A DNA stretch of 64,000 nucleotides from Agelas oroides (Eukaryota > Porifera > Demospongiae > Agelasida > Agelasidae): assembly GCA_949130485.1 (NCBI GenBank), contig OX422195.1, positions 7,472,566 through 7,536,565 of the forward strand, in the 5' to 3' direction. This document shows positions 22,701-33,537 of this stretch, one piece after another. Under the pieces are notes generated by a model. The model did no database searches, had not been told where the DNA came from, and saw only the letters and a list, made by a program, of their open reading frames with translations. Made by a program: the position numbers and the translations under genes. Position 1 is the stretch's first letter. Each line of letters begins with the position of its first letter.

Positions 22701-25700
22701 TATTCTTTTGTTTGTTTGTTTATGTTTGGAGATTATCACAAAGTGCGTAATTATTCTTTTGTTTGTTTGTTTATGTTTGGAGATTATCACAAAGTGCGTA
22801 ATTATTCTTTTGTTTGTTTGTTTATGTTTGGAGATTATCACAAAGTGCGTAATTGTTTTTTGTGAGGGAGACGGAGATGCTATAATGTTTGCAAAAGTAA
22901 AGTACATGCGAAACATTGTACCATTACAGCTAGATTCCTCTCATCAAGAAGCGGATAAGACACAATCAGTTCATCCCTGACTCTTGATTTCACCTCTCAG
23001 ATTATCCACAATGTCACTGAGAAGGATGAAGACGAAATGCTTGTGACGTTAGATGCACAGGGGTTTGTGGGACTAGTCCACTATACCAAACAGGTACCTG
23101 AAGTTTAGCCTCATGGCCACATTACTTCTTGTTTAGCCACCTCATACATTTACATGACATAGTGACCGCCTGCCGATTTATGGTGAAGTAGAATGCTCTT
23201 TGGGGGGGCCTAGGGTGGGGCTGATGTTTACATGCAAGTTCTGTTTAGCTAGCCTTGTCCCCAGACTCTCTGTCATGTGAACTCATATTGCCTAAAAGCT
23301 GAATGCTGGCCTAGGGAATGGGTAGCCTCGTTCCCAGGCCCCGCCCACTTTTCCGTCGCATGCAGGGAGAGCCTGGGAACGAGGCTAGGGAATGGTTTTA
23401 CCTCCAGTTTGTTTCAGGTTTGCAAAGGGGTGTGGCTTGTGACAAAGGGGTGGGGTACAAGATTGGCTCGTTTCTGGAAGCATGCATGGGAGAGGGCTTA
23501 GGTTGGAGCACGCTAGTCTTGATTCTCCAACTTAGAATGGTGGGTACACAGGGTCATCAGTTTTCTTGCCATTCACAGGTCCAGCTAGGTGCCTCTCTTC
23601 CTCCCGGGACACAGACCTTGCAGCAGTTTGTGGAGCGATTGCAACATGACTTCCCGGGCATGAAGCTGACCCTTGCAGTTGAGGGTGTTGATATATTCTT
23701 CAGGTAGGAGTGAGTTCACTGGAGCTCAAAATGGTTGACAGCTTAGTTTCAAGCATTGGGTTGTCCAGTGTTGCCTTCAAATGTCACAGAACAACCCAGG
23801 ATAACCCAGGATGTCTGACTAACCCTACGTTTAAGTCTGAAAAAGAAGGGAAAAAACCCATCCCCTGGCCCTAGCCCTAACCCTAACCCTAACTGTAACA
23901 CTAGGCCCTAACCATCTGGCTACAAGCCACTGCTGCCAACTGCGGTACACTGCACTGTCTTTAACACACCAACATTACACAAGAGCATCCCAGGATCATC
24001 CCAGTATCATCCCAGGACAATTGAAGGCAACACTGGACACCAGTGGCATTGTCTTCACTGGCTATGAAAATGGCCTCGAGTAGTTTCTAATCTGAAAGCT
24101 TGAGATTACATGTGTGCATGTTCAATGGTATGTGACAAGTAGAAGAGCGAAAGCTGGCAATTTCTGAGAATAATGCTTCCCCCCCCCACTTTTTTTTATC
24201 TCAGTCTGTGTGTGCAAAGGACAGACAGAAATGGACCATTCTATACGAATCTATAGCGGAAGCAGCCAGTTGATGTTACTCTATTCTCGCACACAGGGGT
24301 AACAAGACCCGGCTGAATCGGCGGTTCCGCAATGCTGTGCTGGCCACTGACCCCGCCTCCTCTGCCCGCAATCCCAATCCGGCTGCTAGTGACAGCAGAC
24401 TCTTCTCTGATGTGACAAATGTGGACTGTGAGGAGGCATTGGTGGGGCTACAGCTAATGGTGGGGTGTGGGGTGAGGCTGTGTGCCGATGGGGCCCAGCT
24501 GGCTGAGTACGTGGTCACCATCACTAAGGCTCTGGCTGAAGTACCGTACAGGTCAGCGGCTTGAGTGGCTTGGAGGAAAGATACAGTCCAACAATCATTA
24601 GCTATTGCTATCGTAACATCTTTTTTAATGACTTTCTAGAAAGAAGGGCTGTATATAGCTCCATTTCTGCATATACACTTCCTCAGGTTCAAAATGCCCT
24701 GTATTTTCACTGACTGAGATGTAGGGCACTTTAAATGTTAGCCTTCATATCCTGTGGATACTAGGGCTGCCATGACAAGGCTAAATTTTAATGTCATGTA
24801 AATCTATATCGTGATATGACGATATATGTCATGACATGAGGTTCATTTCTGAAATTGTAATCTATCACTGCATGAAAAAGGTCATAAGTGACTCATTAAC
24901 TTAGTATGCTAGTGTTTGGTAAGTTACGAGTACATGTGACCTTTCACAAGTAGGAACATAGGTCTGTTGGTTCAAATTTCCTACATTCTGTGTCAGCTTC
25001 TTGTGTGTTTAGGTAAATCCCAGCTAAGTAATTATGCAAATGCACACTGTTTAAAATTATCGATACAGACTTGGCTTATCAAGAGCGCATAAGAACGGGC
25101 GGCTAGAGTAAGAGCGTGTAACTACGTAAAATTTGAAACCGGGCGGAATTTACCGCCAGTACTAAAAATAGTAACACGCCCTGCGCACGCTACATTGACG
25201 TAGGCCCTTATGCATTGTTGCTAAGCGCGCACGTGACCGGGTGTTCTATTTTTAGTACGGTTCAATAATTTTGCCCGGACTATGAGCTTCTATTGGAGTT
25301 ACACGCTCTTACTCTAGCCACCCGTTCTTATGCGCTCTTGGGCTTATGTCATATCATGTCAAGACTACTTTATGTCATGACATAACGACATACGATATAT
25401 CGTGGCAGCCCTAGTGGATACATATGATTGTGTTGTTCGTGAGTCTCAAGTCAACATTGTTTCTCTTGATGCTTTTCAGATGCAGTAACCCATTTTCATT
25501 TCACTCAGAGCCCGGCTCTGGTGCTTCAAAGAAGGTACACAATCAAAACTAGTTCCATTCACAAGGCTCTTTCCTCACAGTAATTTTGAATCTGACCAAT
25601 CAGATAGTGGATTACATATGTGTAGTTAAAAATTGGGAATGCCGGAAAACGAGGCTAGTTAAACAATTTTCATGCAAATTAATATTCTCTACATGGAGAT

Positions 25701-27082
25701 TCTGGGAGTATTACAACTCCTCCCCTCCCTTCTCTCTCCTCCTTCTCCTAGGTCCTCCAGGAGGCTGAGAACAAGGTGGCTGTGCTGTGGAAGCACCAGC
25801 TGATGCAGCTCAACAACATGTCAGACATCATGGCTGCCGCTGTCGTAGCAACTTATCCCTCTCCCGCCCACCTTCTGGCTGTAAGACCTCCTCTAGCCTC
25901 ACTCCCAACCTCTGATACCCTCAGCTTACTGCAAGCGATAAAAGCTGGGAGTGTCAGAGGCTCATTTCAAGCCTCTCACACCTCTGTCATGTGATAAAAG
26001 CCACTCACACCTCTGTCGTGTGATAAAAGCCACTCACACCTCTGTCATGTGATAAAAGCCACTCACACCTCTGTCGTGTGATAAAAGCCACTCACACCTC
26101 TGTCATGTGATGAAAGCCTCTCACACCTCTATCTTTCATCACTTACTGCATGCGATAAAACCCATTAACGTAACTTACAAGAGAAACAAAAGTAACGCAT
26201 GAGCACACAAGTGATAAAACAGGCTGGGAGTGTGGGAGGCTGGGAACAAGGCACACAAGTGATAAAACAGGCTGGGAGTGTGGGAGGCTGGGAACAAGGC
26301 ACACAAGTGATAAAACAGGCTGGGAGTGTGGGAGGCTGGGAACAAGGCACACAAGTGATAAAACAGGCTGGGAGTGTGGGAGGCTGGGAACAAGGCACAC
26401 AAGTGATAAAACAGGCTGGGAGTGTGGGAGGCTGGGAACAAGGCACACAAGTGATAAAACAGGCTGGGAGTGTGGGAGGCTGGGAACAAGGCTTTGCAAC
26501 CATTAACCCTGTTTGGTATTACACAACTTTGCAACTGGTTGTATTTCTACCTGCTCAGGAATATGAAGCTTGTACTGACGAAAAGAGTGCCGAACTCTTA
26601 CTGCAGAATATCATGGTTAGCACCTCTTACGCATGTCCTCAACTTTCAGCACTTTCATAGCCTCGTTCCCAGGTCTGCCCTATTTTGTCCTCCGTTTGTG
26701 TTCACAATAACACGGAAACTGAAGAGTGGCACTTTGTGTATTATTGTGAACACAAACGGAAAGTGAAATGGGGCAGGCCTGGGAACGAGGCTATCTTCAA
26801 CTTGTCATTAATTTTAGTACTTTGTTCTGGTTTCAAAGTCAATTTGGTTGTCCAGGTTTGTTGAATACTTGGGGGTTGCACTCTATCCTCGTTTCCCAGG
26901 CCTCTCCTTCAGTTGTATGTATAGGATCAAGTTACAACTATACGAGTAATGTAGCATGCTGTTTATTTCAGGTGCGGAGGGGAGTCGGTACTGTGGCTTC
27001 CACCAGGAGACTGGGGCCAGTGCAGTCAAAGAGGATCTACACACTGCTGACCTCCAGAGACCCAAACCTCACCCTCGTGTAG
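19793..27082 (+). CDS. EME1: Crossover junction endonuclease EME1, 545 aa
   Basis: Eleven exons keep phase: 19793-19844, 19922-20385, 21083-21157, 21819-22040, 23001-23093, 23579-23703, 24297-24551, 25480-25534, 25752-25880, 26559-26615, 26972-27082. EME1 is the non-catalytic partner of MUS81, cutting replication forks, 3' flaps and Holliday-junction intermediates in the nucleus. The N-terminus is Ser-rich and disordered with acidic patches (VVLSSDSD, NLIDNSDSD) that resemble SUMO-interacting motifs. A basic coiled region (MERERQRAEKRHQK) precedes the ERCC4-like nuclease fold (VVILDTVLSENAQF, VDIFFRGNKTRLNRRF). The C-terminal helix-hairpin-helix end RLGPVQSKRIYTLLTSRDPN closely resembles vertebrate EME1. 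Length is near human EME1 (about 570 aa). Introns 3-9 are packed with repeats, including a hAT element and three minisatellites, without breaking the frame. Confidence 0.92.
20604..20957. mobile_element. MITE with TAGAGGGCGT ends, about 350 bp
   Basis: Short inverted ends (TATAGAGGGCGTCCATGT and the inverse ACATGCACGCCCTCTAT) in EME1 intron 2. The interior includes GTTGCTACGCCGCCATCTTG and CAAGATGGCGG, YY1-like sites in both orientations. Confidence 0.5.
21212..21376. repeat. 32-bp tandem repeat, about five copies
   Basis: Unit CTATACTCTAGGTGTGCGTA plus AGTGTTAAATCTT-like remainder, nearly identical copies, in EME1 intron 3. A hairpin with ATTTTATCTTGTAGC arms and an M1-like end (GCCTGGGAAGGAGGCTA) follows at 21385-21461. 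Confidence 0.9.
22160..22865. repeat. 51-bp minisatellite, about 14 copies
   Basis: Unit built of TTATCACAAAGTGCGTAATT followed by ATTCTTTTGTTTGTTTGTTT and ATGTTTGGAGA. Some copies lack one TTTG. Because 51 is divisible by three, several frames stay open on both strands (22130-22699 plus, 22145-22543 minus), giving spurious ORFs. In EME1 intron 4. Confidence 0.95.
23323..23387. mobile_element. Short-TIR MITE (M1), 65 bp
   Basis: TAGCCTCGTTCCCAGGCC ends around a short spacer. Flanks GGGAATGGG and GGGAATGGT match at 8 of 9 positions. In EME1 intron 5. Confidence 0.85.
23762..24039. mobile_element. Short-TIR element containing telomere-like repeats
   Basis: TGTCCAGTGTTGCCTTCAA at the left and its exact inverse at the right, with CCCAGGATAA / CATCCCAGGA repeats inside each arm. 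The centre has CCCTAACCCTAACCCTAAC (about 23874-23893). In EME1 intron 6. Confidence 0.65.
24762..25413. mobile_element. hAT-type element, 652 bp, with a nested M2 MITE
   Basis: Ends TAGGGCTGCCATGACA and TGTCATGACAT...TGGCAGCCCTA. The perfect 8-bp flanks GTGGATAC (24754-24761 and 25414-25421) are diagnostic of hAT transposition. No transposase ORF. The M2 copy at 25080-25340 inserted into it later. In EME1 intron 7. Confidence 0.85.
25080..25340. mobile_element. MITE family M2 copy, 261 bp
   Basis: CAAGAGCGCATAAGAACGGG ends and their inverse; flanked by GGCTTAT on both sides (7 bp). Nested in the hAT element. Confidence 0.82.
25978..26130. repeat. 30-bp tandem repeat, about five copies
   Basis: Unit CACTCACACCTCTGTCATGT plus GATAAAAGC, alternating CATG/CGTG, in EME1 intron 9. 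Confidence 0.85.
26206..26491. repeat. 48-bp tandem repeat, six copies
   Basis: Unit contains GTGATAAAACAGGCTGGGAG and GGCTGGGAACAAGGC. The last part resembles the M1 end (GCCTGGGAACGAGGCTA), suggesting that a MITE end was captured into a minisatellite. The period is a multiple of three, so all frames are open (26199-26660 plus and three minus frames); none is a gene. In EME1 intron 9. Confidence 0.92.
26658..26793. mobile_element. M1 element, 136 bp
   Basis: TAGCCTCGTTCCCAGGTCTG at the left and the inverse at the right. The arms continue into CCGTTTGTGTTCACAATAA-like sequence shared with the 9129 copy. No clear 9-bp duplication. In EME1 intron 10. Confidence 0.75.
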
Positions 27083-28481
27083 CAACATGACTGTCAACCT
27101 TCCCTCTTCAGATTCAGTTCTTCATCAGAACACACAAGGCCACCGCAATCGTTTTATCAATCTTTCCTCCGCTCTCTTCCTCTATGGATGATTGATTTTT
27201 ATCCCATGCATACATGCGTGAGGTGGGTTTAAGCAACTGCTTTTGTTTGTCAAATTTTGAAATTAGCTCATTTACAGGGTTAAACAATTGCTGAACCCAA
27301 CAGTGTTCAACAATGAAGTCAAAAATATTAATTTGCATGTACCGGATGGAGACCAGAGAGGTACTCTTTATGACGCAGTGCCAACCAAGGCCTTTCTACA
27401 GCCAGCCAAAATAACTACCTTGTGCACGGCACTAGCACAAAACTATCTCCAAAGCGGATTGATAACATGCAATCAAAATCAGATGACAAGTTTACTCAGC
27501 ACACCGAACAAATGCATTGAAGCAAGCGGTATTAAGTAGAGCTAAACACCTGTACGAAAACAGCAAACCCAAAAAAGCACAACAATCACAATGAAAACAG
27601 CAAATACACCCAACACAGCAATTAAACTTTATCGTACACCAATAAACACAACAGTGTTGACTGTTGCCAAAACACCACTCTCATTCCCAGGCAGTTACAA
27701 AATGGCCTGGGTAAGAGACAGTGCTGAGAGGCTACTAAAAGTCTGGTTTTGGCCGGACCAGTTTTTATGGTCATTTTTGGAACTGCGCATGCGCAGATAA
27801 TGAAATTTTCGCACTTGTGCAGCTGCACCGAGCAATAACTTGTGCCAAGAGCGCATAAGAACGGGCGGCTAGAGTAAGAGCGTGTAACTACGTAAAATTC
27901 GAAACCGGGCGGAATTTACCGCCAGTACTAAAAATAGTAACACGCACTGTGCACGCTGCGTTGACATAAGCCCTTATGCATTGTTGCTAAGCGCACACGT
28001 GACCGGATGTTCTATTTTTAGTACGGTTCAATAATTTTGCCCGGACTACGGGCTTCTATTGGAGTTACACGCTCTTACTCTAGCCGCCCGTTCTTATGCG
28101 CTCTTGCTTGTGCTCATACCACGGCTAACATACATGTATTGCAAACTCAATATAGGTAAACAAATGCAGCATAGCCAAGATGTTGGTTTCATAATTAGTT
28201 TTGACAAAAACAACAGTTGCCATGGAAATCTACTGTAATAGGAGATAGGGTGAAAACTGTGGTGAAGCATCACAAGGCTTCGGAGCCACTTATGTGGCAT
28301 CCTGCACATGTATATGCTTACAAAAATCAGCACTACACATTTACACTCTGCAACAAATCATGTGAAAAAACTATTTAGCTACAGGGTTAACCCTACATCT
28401 GTTTAGATAGCGTAAGAGGACAGGGTTAAAGCTCTATGTTACAGATTGCTAGTACAAATTGTCTCCACGTGAGAATATATC
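27083..28481. other. Intergenic region with one M2 MITE
   Basis: Between the convergent EME1 and the minus-strand membrane-protein gene. Besides the M2 copy at 27846-28106 (flanked by the 7-bp repeat CTTGTGC) I see no coding exon, RNA gene or strong promoter. The ORF-like stretches are short and unconserved in appearance. Confidence 0.6.
27846..28106. mobile_element. MITE family M2 copy, 261 bp
   Basis: Almost identical to the 25080 copy over its whole length. Flanks CTTGTGC / CTTGTGC. Confidence 0.82.
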
Positions 28482-30827
28482 TCAGGGTAGCGGCGTATAC
28501 GAGGCAAGGTGGGGACTAGACCTCCGCCAAGGTACAGTGAGGTTGAAAAATCCTCTCCCTCGATGACATGGCACGGTGCCATACTGATGGGTATTCTTGA
28601 ACCCTTCTGTCGCATTCCATCCCTCTCCTTCTATCCCTCCTACCCCCTTCACCACCGACCCAATCACAGTAATACCTAGAGTTGGGAGGAGTGTGGTGAT
28701 GACTGCTGCTACACTCGCTGTATCAATGCTGGTCATGATGAGCGGAAAGTAGAGTATAGTTCCAAGTACAGCCATGAAAGAAATGAGAGCTAGAACAGTC
28801 AGCAAAAGTAATACCTTGCAAACGTTCTTATTGTTGCTCCGCAACTGTGTAGGGATGCTAATGACAACTGCTACAAAGGCCATTACACAGAAGAGGGTGG
28901 CAAAGGTGGATGTGAGCAGAAAGATCACCCGCAAGGGAAGCACAAAGACCCAAATAACTGTCGGTAGAACGGCCAGGGAGAGGAGGTGGACAGAGTATGT
29001 GAAGCTCCAGAGGACCAGGAAACGAATAGCAAATGGACATGCACCTGTACGTAGTTTGAATGATATTGAATTTGGAGCCTCTTGTGCAGTGTGTGAAGAT
29101 TCCGGGGGCTGGTCATTAGTCTCAGTTGCAGTGATGCACTGTGCAATTATCATGTCCAGTAGGCAGACGAAACCCACAAGCACAAGCTTGATGATAGAGA
29201 ATGGGTTTAGGTTATTGGATGATATACCGTCAACAAAGAACTTGATTTCAAAAGCCAGAATAGAAGCATTACACCCAGCAACTACAAGAAAAGCAGCCCA
29301 AAAGAACGAGTGCCACCACCACTGGTTTTGCTCATTGTCCGTCTTTTCAACAAGCCACATATAACAATCTGGAGCCAAGTAGCCCATGGCAACAGCAACC
29401 AGCAAAGCACCAAGGATGTAGATGGCACATAAGACGATCTTTCTGAGGTCATCGGTTCCTTTAATGTTGCTGTACCCCTTGTATATTGAGTACTCTGCCA
29501 CTGTTGTGTTGGACTGGGCTATTGCATATGCCTTCAGCTACATGGAGGAGGGGGGGAGGAATTTGGTTAAAACTTGGCTGCCATACAAAAATCAAAACAA
29601 AAGCATTAGTATAGTACACCTGAACAAAACTGCAGTAGGAAGTCACTTATCTGAACTTTAGTTATACAAATCGTGACTTTAGCCCCCCAAAAGAATGATT
29701 TTGCTATGCATTAAATGGATGCATTCAAATAGTATTGTTTCACTTATCCAAAAACATTTCAGTTATCCGAACACCCTATATGGTCCTAACATGTTTGGAT
29801 AAGTGACTCCCTACTGTACTCGTTTGAATCTGTCTTCACCCTCTTCAATTATAATTGACTATAAGAAGTGATGCCCATGCAATCTTTCATATACCGGTAC
29901 TTGCATGTGTACTTGCACCTTGTTATATTGCAGGTCTTCTGACTTCTAAACTGCAATTAACATTCACATGCAACTGCATGTGTGTGTGTTCAACTCAATT
30001 CTCTGTTGCTATGGATTAAATTAGCCTCGTTCCCAGGCTCTCCTCACTAAGGAGAGCCTGGGAACGAGGCTAGGATTAAATCACATATTCATTCTAGCAA
30101 TGCAGCTCTGGCTCTTAAGTACTACTAGGCTATTAAGACTTAGTGGAGAGGCCGGGTGCAACTTCTAATGTTGCAAGTGAAAAGAATTGCCAAATGATTT
30201 TCATGCTTGTGACCTCATATCAAACAAGTGGGCATGTACTTAACTGCAACCTTAGTTTTCTAGCCTTACCCATGATGTTAGATCTGCTAGCACAGCAAGC
30301 ATTTGATCTTCTGACAGCACACATGGTAGCTCCTCCTGCAACTCCAGAGTCAGCTGGAGGTGGACATGCATGGATGGTGAGCGGTATTGATTCCCACAGT
30401 CACTGAGACTAACAGCTGCTGCCCCTGCATTCTGAAGCAACAGGTCCAGTATGTGTAGCTGGAAACTGTTCAGGAACATGGGGTCAATGTAGGCAAGTAT
30501 TGCAGAACTACTCCAGGAGATGCATCTTGAGTGTTCTATAGGCACTTGAGGCAACTTGACATTGTCTTCATCACAAGCAGGAGTAGTGTTGTACCAATCG
30601 TGTTTTTCTATGTTGTAATGGATTACATAACCAATATGACCGTAAACAGGTGGTGACTTTGAGCTTGGGAGGTATTCTTCACGTAGCTTGTACCGGTTCT
30701 CAGAGCTAGCAAGGAGGGCACGCTCAAATGCTTCGTAAAGTTGGTAGCAAGTTTCATATGAGTACTTCTCAGGACAGTGGGCAGTAACAGGTAGCAATGT
30801 AGCAAGCAGAAGAATCAGAAGGAGCAT
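28482..30827 (-). CDS. Unrecognised multi-pass membrane protein with cysteine-bearing ectodomain, 537 aa
   Basis: Two exons in phase 0: 30270-30827 and 28482-29537. The chosen ATG opens a clear signal peptide (MLLLILLLATLLPVTAHC); an in-frame ATG at 30845 would add six residues. The ectodomain of about 165 residues has scattered cysteines (HCPEKYSYETC, ACDEDN, RCISW, DCGNQY, PCVLSED) and an N-glycosylation site. The second exon encodes roughly seven hydrophobic segments (starting IVLCAIYILGALLVAVAMGY and ending near TLLPTLGITVIGSVV) and a short soluble tail. The topology (signal peptide, ectodomain, about seven spans) recalls a receptor or channel, but I see no GPCR DRY/NPxxY motif or other family signature, so no function is assigned. 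The intron holds a pogo-like MITE and an M1 copy. Confidence 0.7.
29633..29818. mobile_element. pogo/Tigger-like MITE, about 186 bp
   Basis: CAGTAGGAAGTCACTTATCT at the left and AGATAAGTGACTCCCTACTG-like sequence inverted at the right, a CAGTAGGGAGTC-type end typical of pogo-group elements. In the intron of the membrane-protein gene. Confidence 0.6.
30022..30072. mobile_element. Short-TIR MITE (M1), 51 bp
   Basis: Near-pure palindrome with TAGCCTCGTTCCCAGGCTCT arms. Perfect 9-bp flanks GGATTAAAT at 30013-30021 and 30073-30081. Confidence 0.9.
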
Positions 30828-30905
30828 GCAGTGACCTGGAAACATATTCAACAACTGTGTGCAGTAGAGTGAGATATGTGTCAACATTTGAAAGCTACAC
30901 AACAA

Positions 30906-32582
30906 CCCTAACTCAAACCACTTAACTAGTTTTAATTTCTGTGTATTGTAAATCAGAACATTTCGGTCTTAAATTATTTTGAACAGCAACAATAAATGTT
31001 AAAAATCACGAAAATGTTTACTGGCGGGACACTCACCAGCTTATTGAAGCTACAAAATGAGTTACCTCATCCTACATGTTGACTACTGTCCCTGCTTTAT
31101 GTGTTCAGTAAGTTTTGTTGTGGTGGATTGAGGCTATATATATAGGGCGCTTTTGTTTTGCAATTCAATTCAAAGCTACGACAGTGAACAAGTTGTCATC
31201 TATACTCGTCTGCCTTCGCAAGCAAGCTTGCAAACAAAGTCTATCAATGGTAGCCAGCAACTGACTACTCCATGCTGCGGGCAGTCCAACCACAGCTGAA
31301 TCTGCGCTCGATGCTTGAGTGACACTTTGCAAAAAGCAATATATAGCTACAGAATTAAGCAATCACAACTAGCTACCCTTTTCAAAAATGTTTGATAGTG
31401 TATATGAAAATTTCCTTTGCTATTTAGGGATTAGGGATACACATGTGCACAGCATGCCTTGTGCCTGACCTCTGAACTTTGTACAGATGAGGAGGGGCTA
31501 TTTGTTGATGTGGTAAAGCACTTTGTCGCCAACATTCTGCTGATCAAAGACAATTTAGCCATGTACCCAGACTCCTCCCCTGCAGAAAACCCCCCGTTTT
31601 TCTCATCATGCAAGGGAGGAGCCTGGGTACATGGCTAAGACAATTCACAATACATTGCTCTCTTGCATGCCTTTTGTAGGACCTTGCTCTCAAGGTCGCC
31701 GTAACGCTTGCTGCTGCTCGCGGGGTCTGGGGTCGCCGACTGGTGCAGCTAGTTGACGGCATCTTCATTCTCCGCTGTCTCAGTCATTGTTTTGTTTTGC
31801 GGACCACCATTCTCGCTGTATCTATGACTCCACACTGTCGCTTGCGCCGAAGACTGTACGAAAAGACCTACTGCGCAGCGAGAAAAATGGCGGCGTGCGA
31901 CTGTTGTTGACGGGACTCAACTGCATGTACGGATTCGATTATGTAGACACAGAATCAAGATAAGCTTGTAGCTAAGTCCTCCTAGCGAACGAGCGATATA
32001 GTCTAAGTGAGTAGTCTAAGTGAGGTTTCGGCGAATGAGATCCGTCCCTGACGAAACATTCCGAAATTGCGCATAGCCGCTTACACGTACTGCAGATATG
32101 CTGCAAAATCAGTAGTCGCAGCTGCAAAATCAGTAGTCGCACGCTATGGCACTCGGCGATGAGCAAATGCAGTTCAAAATGGTCACTCACCTTCACAGTA
32201 TAATGGCCAGCAGTCACAAGTTCTATAGTGTTACCGCTTCGTGATAAGTGTTGGAAATTGGATAATTAGCTAGTCTAGCTGTTTTTAGCTGTCTTGGAAA
32301 AAGAACAAGTCCCCGGTATTTCCCCCATGTAGTCCACGATCTAATCCGATTTAGCAAATTACCACTAAAATGTTAACTGAATTCCACTACAGTCTTGTCT
32401 TACCTGTAACCACAATGTACAAAGCCTAGCTGCATGCACAAATTGCCTGTACGGGTTATTGCAGGTTGGCTGAGGGAATGGCTGCAGAGTTGATGTCTAA
32501 TAATTGTCACTTAGACTTTAGTTAGAAGTCATTCTGCAATCTGATTGGTCAATTGCTAGTACTTTAAATAGAACACTATTAT
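30906..32582. other. Intergenic region with possible unassigned minus-strand exons
   Basis: Contains a TATA-like run (about 31130-31142), an M1 copy (31556-31637) and a GC-rich patch with AAAAATGGCGGC (about 31882, YY1-like). On the minus strand, exon-like stretches with splice signals lie near 32188-32260 (ending TVK before GTGAGT), 31681-31760 (SSSKRYGDLESK before GTCC) and 31480-31530 (NVGDKVLYHINK then stop). I could not join them into a convincing gene or name a family. Confidence 0.35.
31556..31637. mobile_element. Short-TIR MITE (M1), about 82 bp
   Basis: TAGCCATGTACCCAGACTCC with its inverse. Flanks AGACAATT on both sides (8-9 bp depending on where the last base is placed). Confidence 0.8.
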
Positions 32583-32793
32583 ATGACGTTTAACTCAGTT
32601 AAACAAGGTTAACATTCAAGGCGTAGACATGGGGCGGGGTAGCCGGGGCTGGATGAGCGGGGCCTGGGGTCGAGCGAGATGCGCATGCGCAGTTCAGCTC
32701 CACCTAAGAAGAGCGTAGCAACACGGTTGTAGCAACAGTTTTTCGCAGTAGCAAGCAGCTGTGGGCAGGATATCAAGCTGGTTAAGTATTTTG
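32583..32793 (+). repeat. Repeat A1 of the DIRS-like element
   Basis: 211 bp beginning ATGACGTTTAACTCAGTTAA; repeated at 38053-38263. Contains a short GCGCATGCGC palindrome. Confidence 0.9.
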
Positions 32794-33537
32794 ACGTTAT
32801 TTCCAAGTGGAGTCGTTGAACGGAGCTCGAACTCAACGTACAAAAAATTGCTGGTACTTCGAAAACCCGAATTTGATAGTTCTCACGGGAGTATGGAGGA
32901 ACACCATGGGCAGGACCACAACGAGCGTGAGGAGAGCAGCGGGAGCCAAAGAGGAGCTGAGCAGCCAATATCGAGCACACTGATAGACACGTTGGTGGAA
33001 CGGGTTGTCGAGAGGGTTCGGGAACAGCTGGCGCCGCCGCCGAGTAGAAACCCAGCGATCTCCTCTGCCTCGCCAGTAACTTCAGAAGGTATGACTGGTA
33101 CAATATTCGAGCACTGTGTTCCAGGAAAACGGCTGCTATGCATTGGCTACGTACATTTGCAAGGGGCAAATGTACGAGGAAGGGCGTTAATGTAGTTCAC
33201 TGATTGAAGAGAAACTATATATATGTTTTCTGGTTTTGCAAGAAACGGCACATGCAAATTGACACGGGGTCGTTTGCACGTCAGAAATAACTGGTTGCTG
33301 CATATATCCCGCTTGGCAAAGGGCAAGTGAAGGGATTAGTACAGCTTGCCTGACTTGGTTTATTTTCATGGGCTAAGGCACGGGCTGGGTGGCAATGCAT
33401 GCAGTCATGCAGGGTCTGCAACATATATTGTCATTGTTGTGGTGTCAATAGCAGTCATAGAATAAAACAGAGTGCCTAGCTGGCTGAGCTGGCTGGGGCT
33501 GCTGCTGCATCTTTTATTTGGTTCCTTTTGATTACAG

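Noticed and set aside
22130-22980. Long ORFs on both strands as genes, or the array as a CRISPR
   Set aside because: The frames are products of a 51-bp repeat, there are no variable spacers, and the array lies in an EME1 intron.
26143-26660. Four overlapping ORFs of 112-153 codons
   Set aside because: All read the same 48-bp minisatellite; the period is a multiple of three.
28774-29364. 196-codon plus-strand ORF
   Set aside because: Antisense shadow of the membrane-protein exon, which has a signal peptide, membrane segments and consistent splicing.
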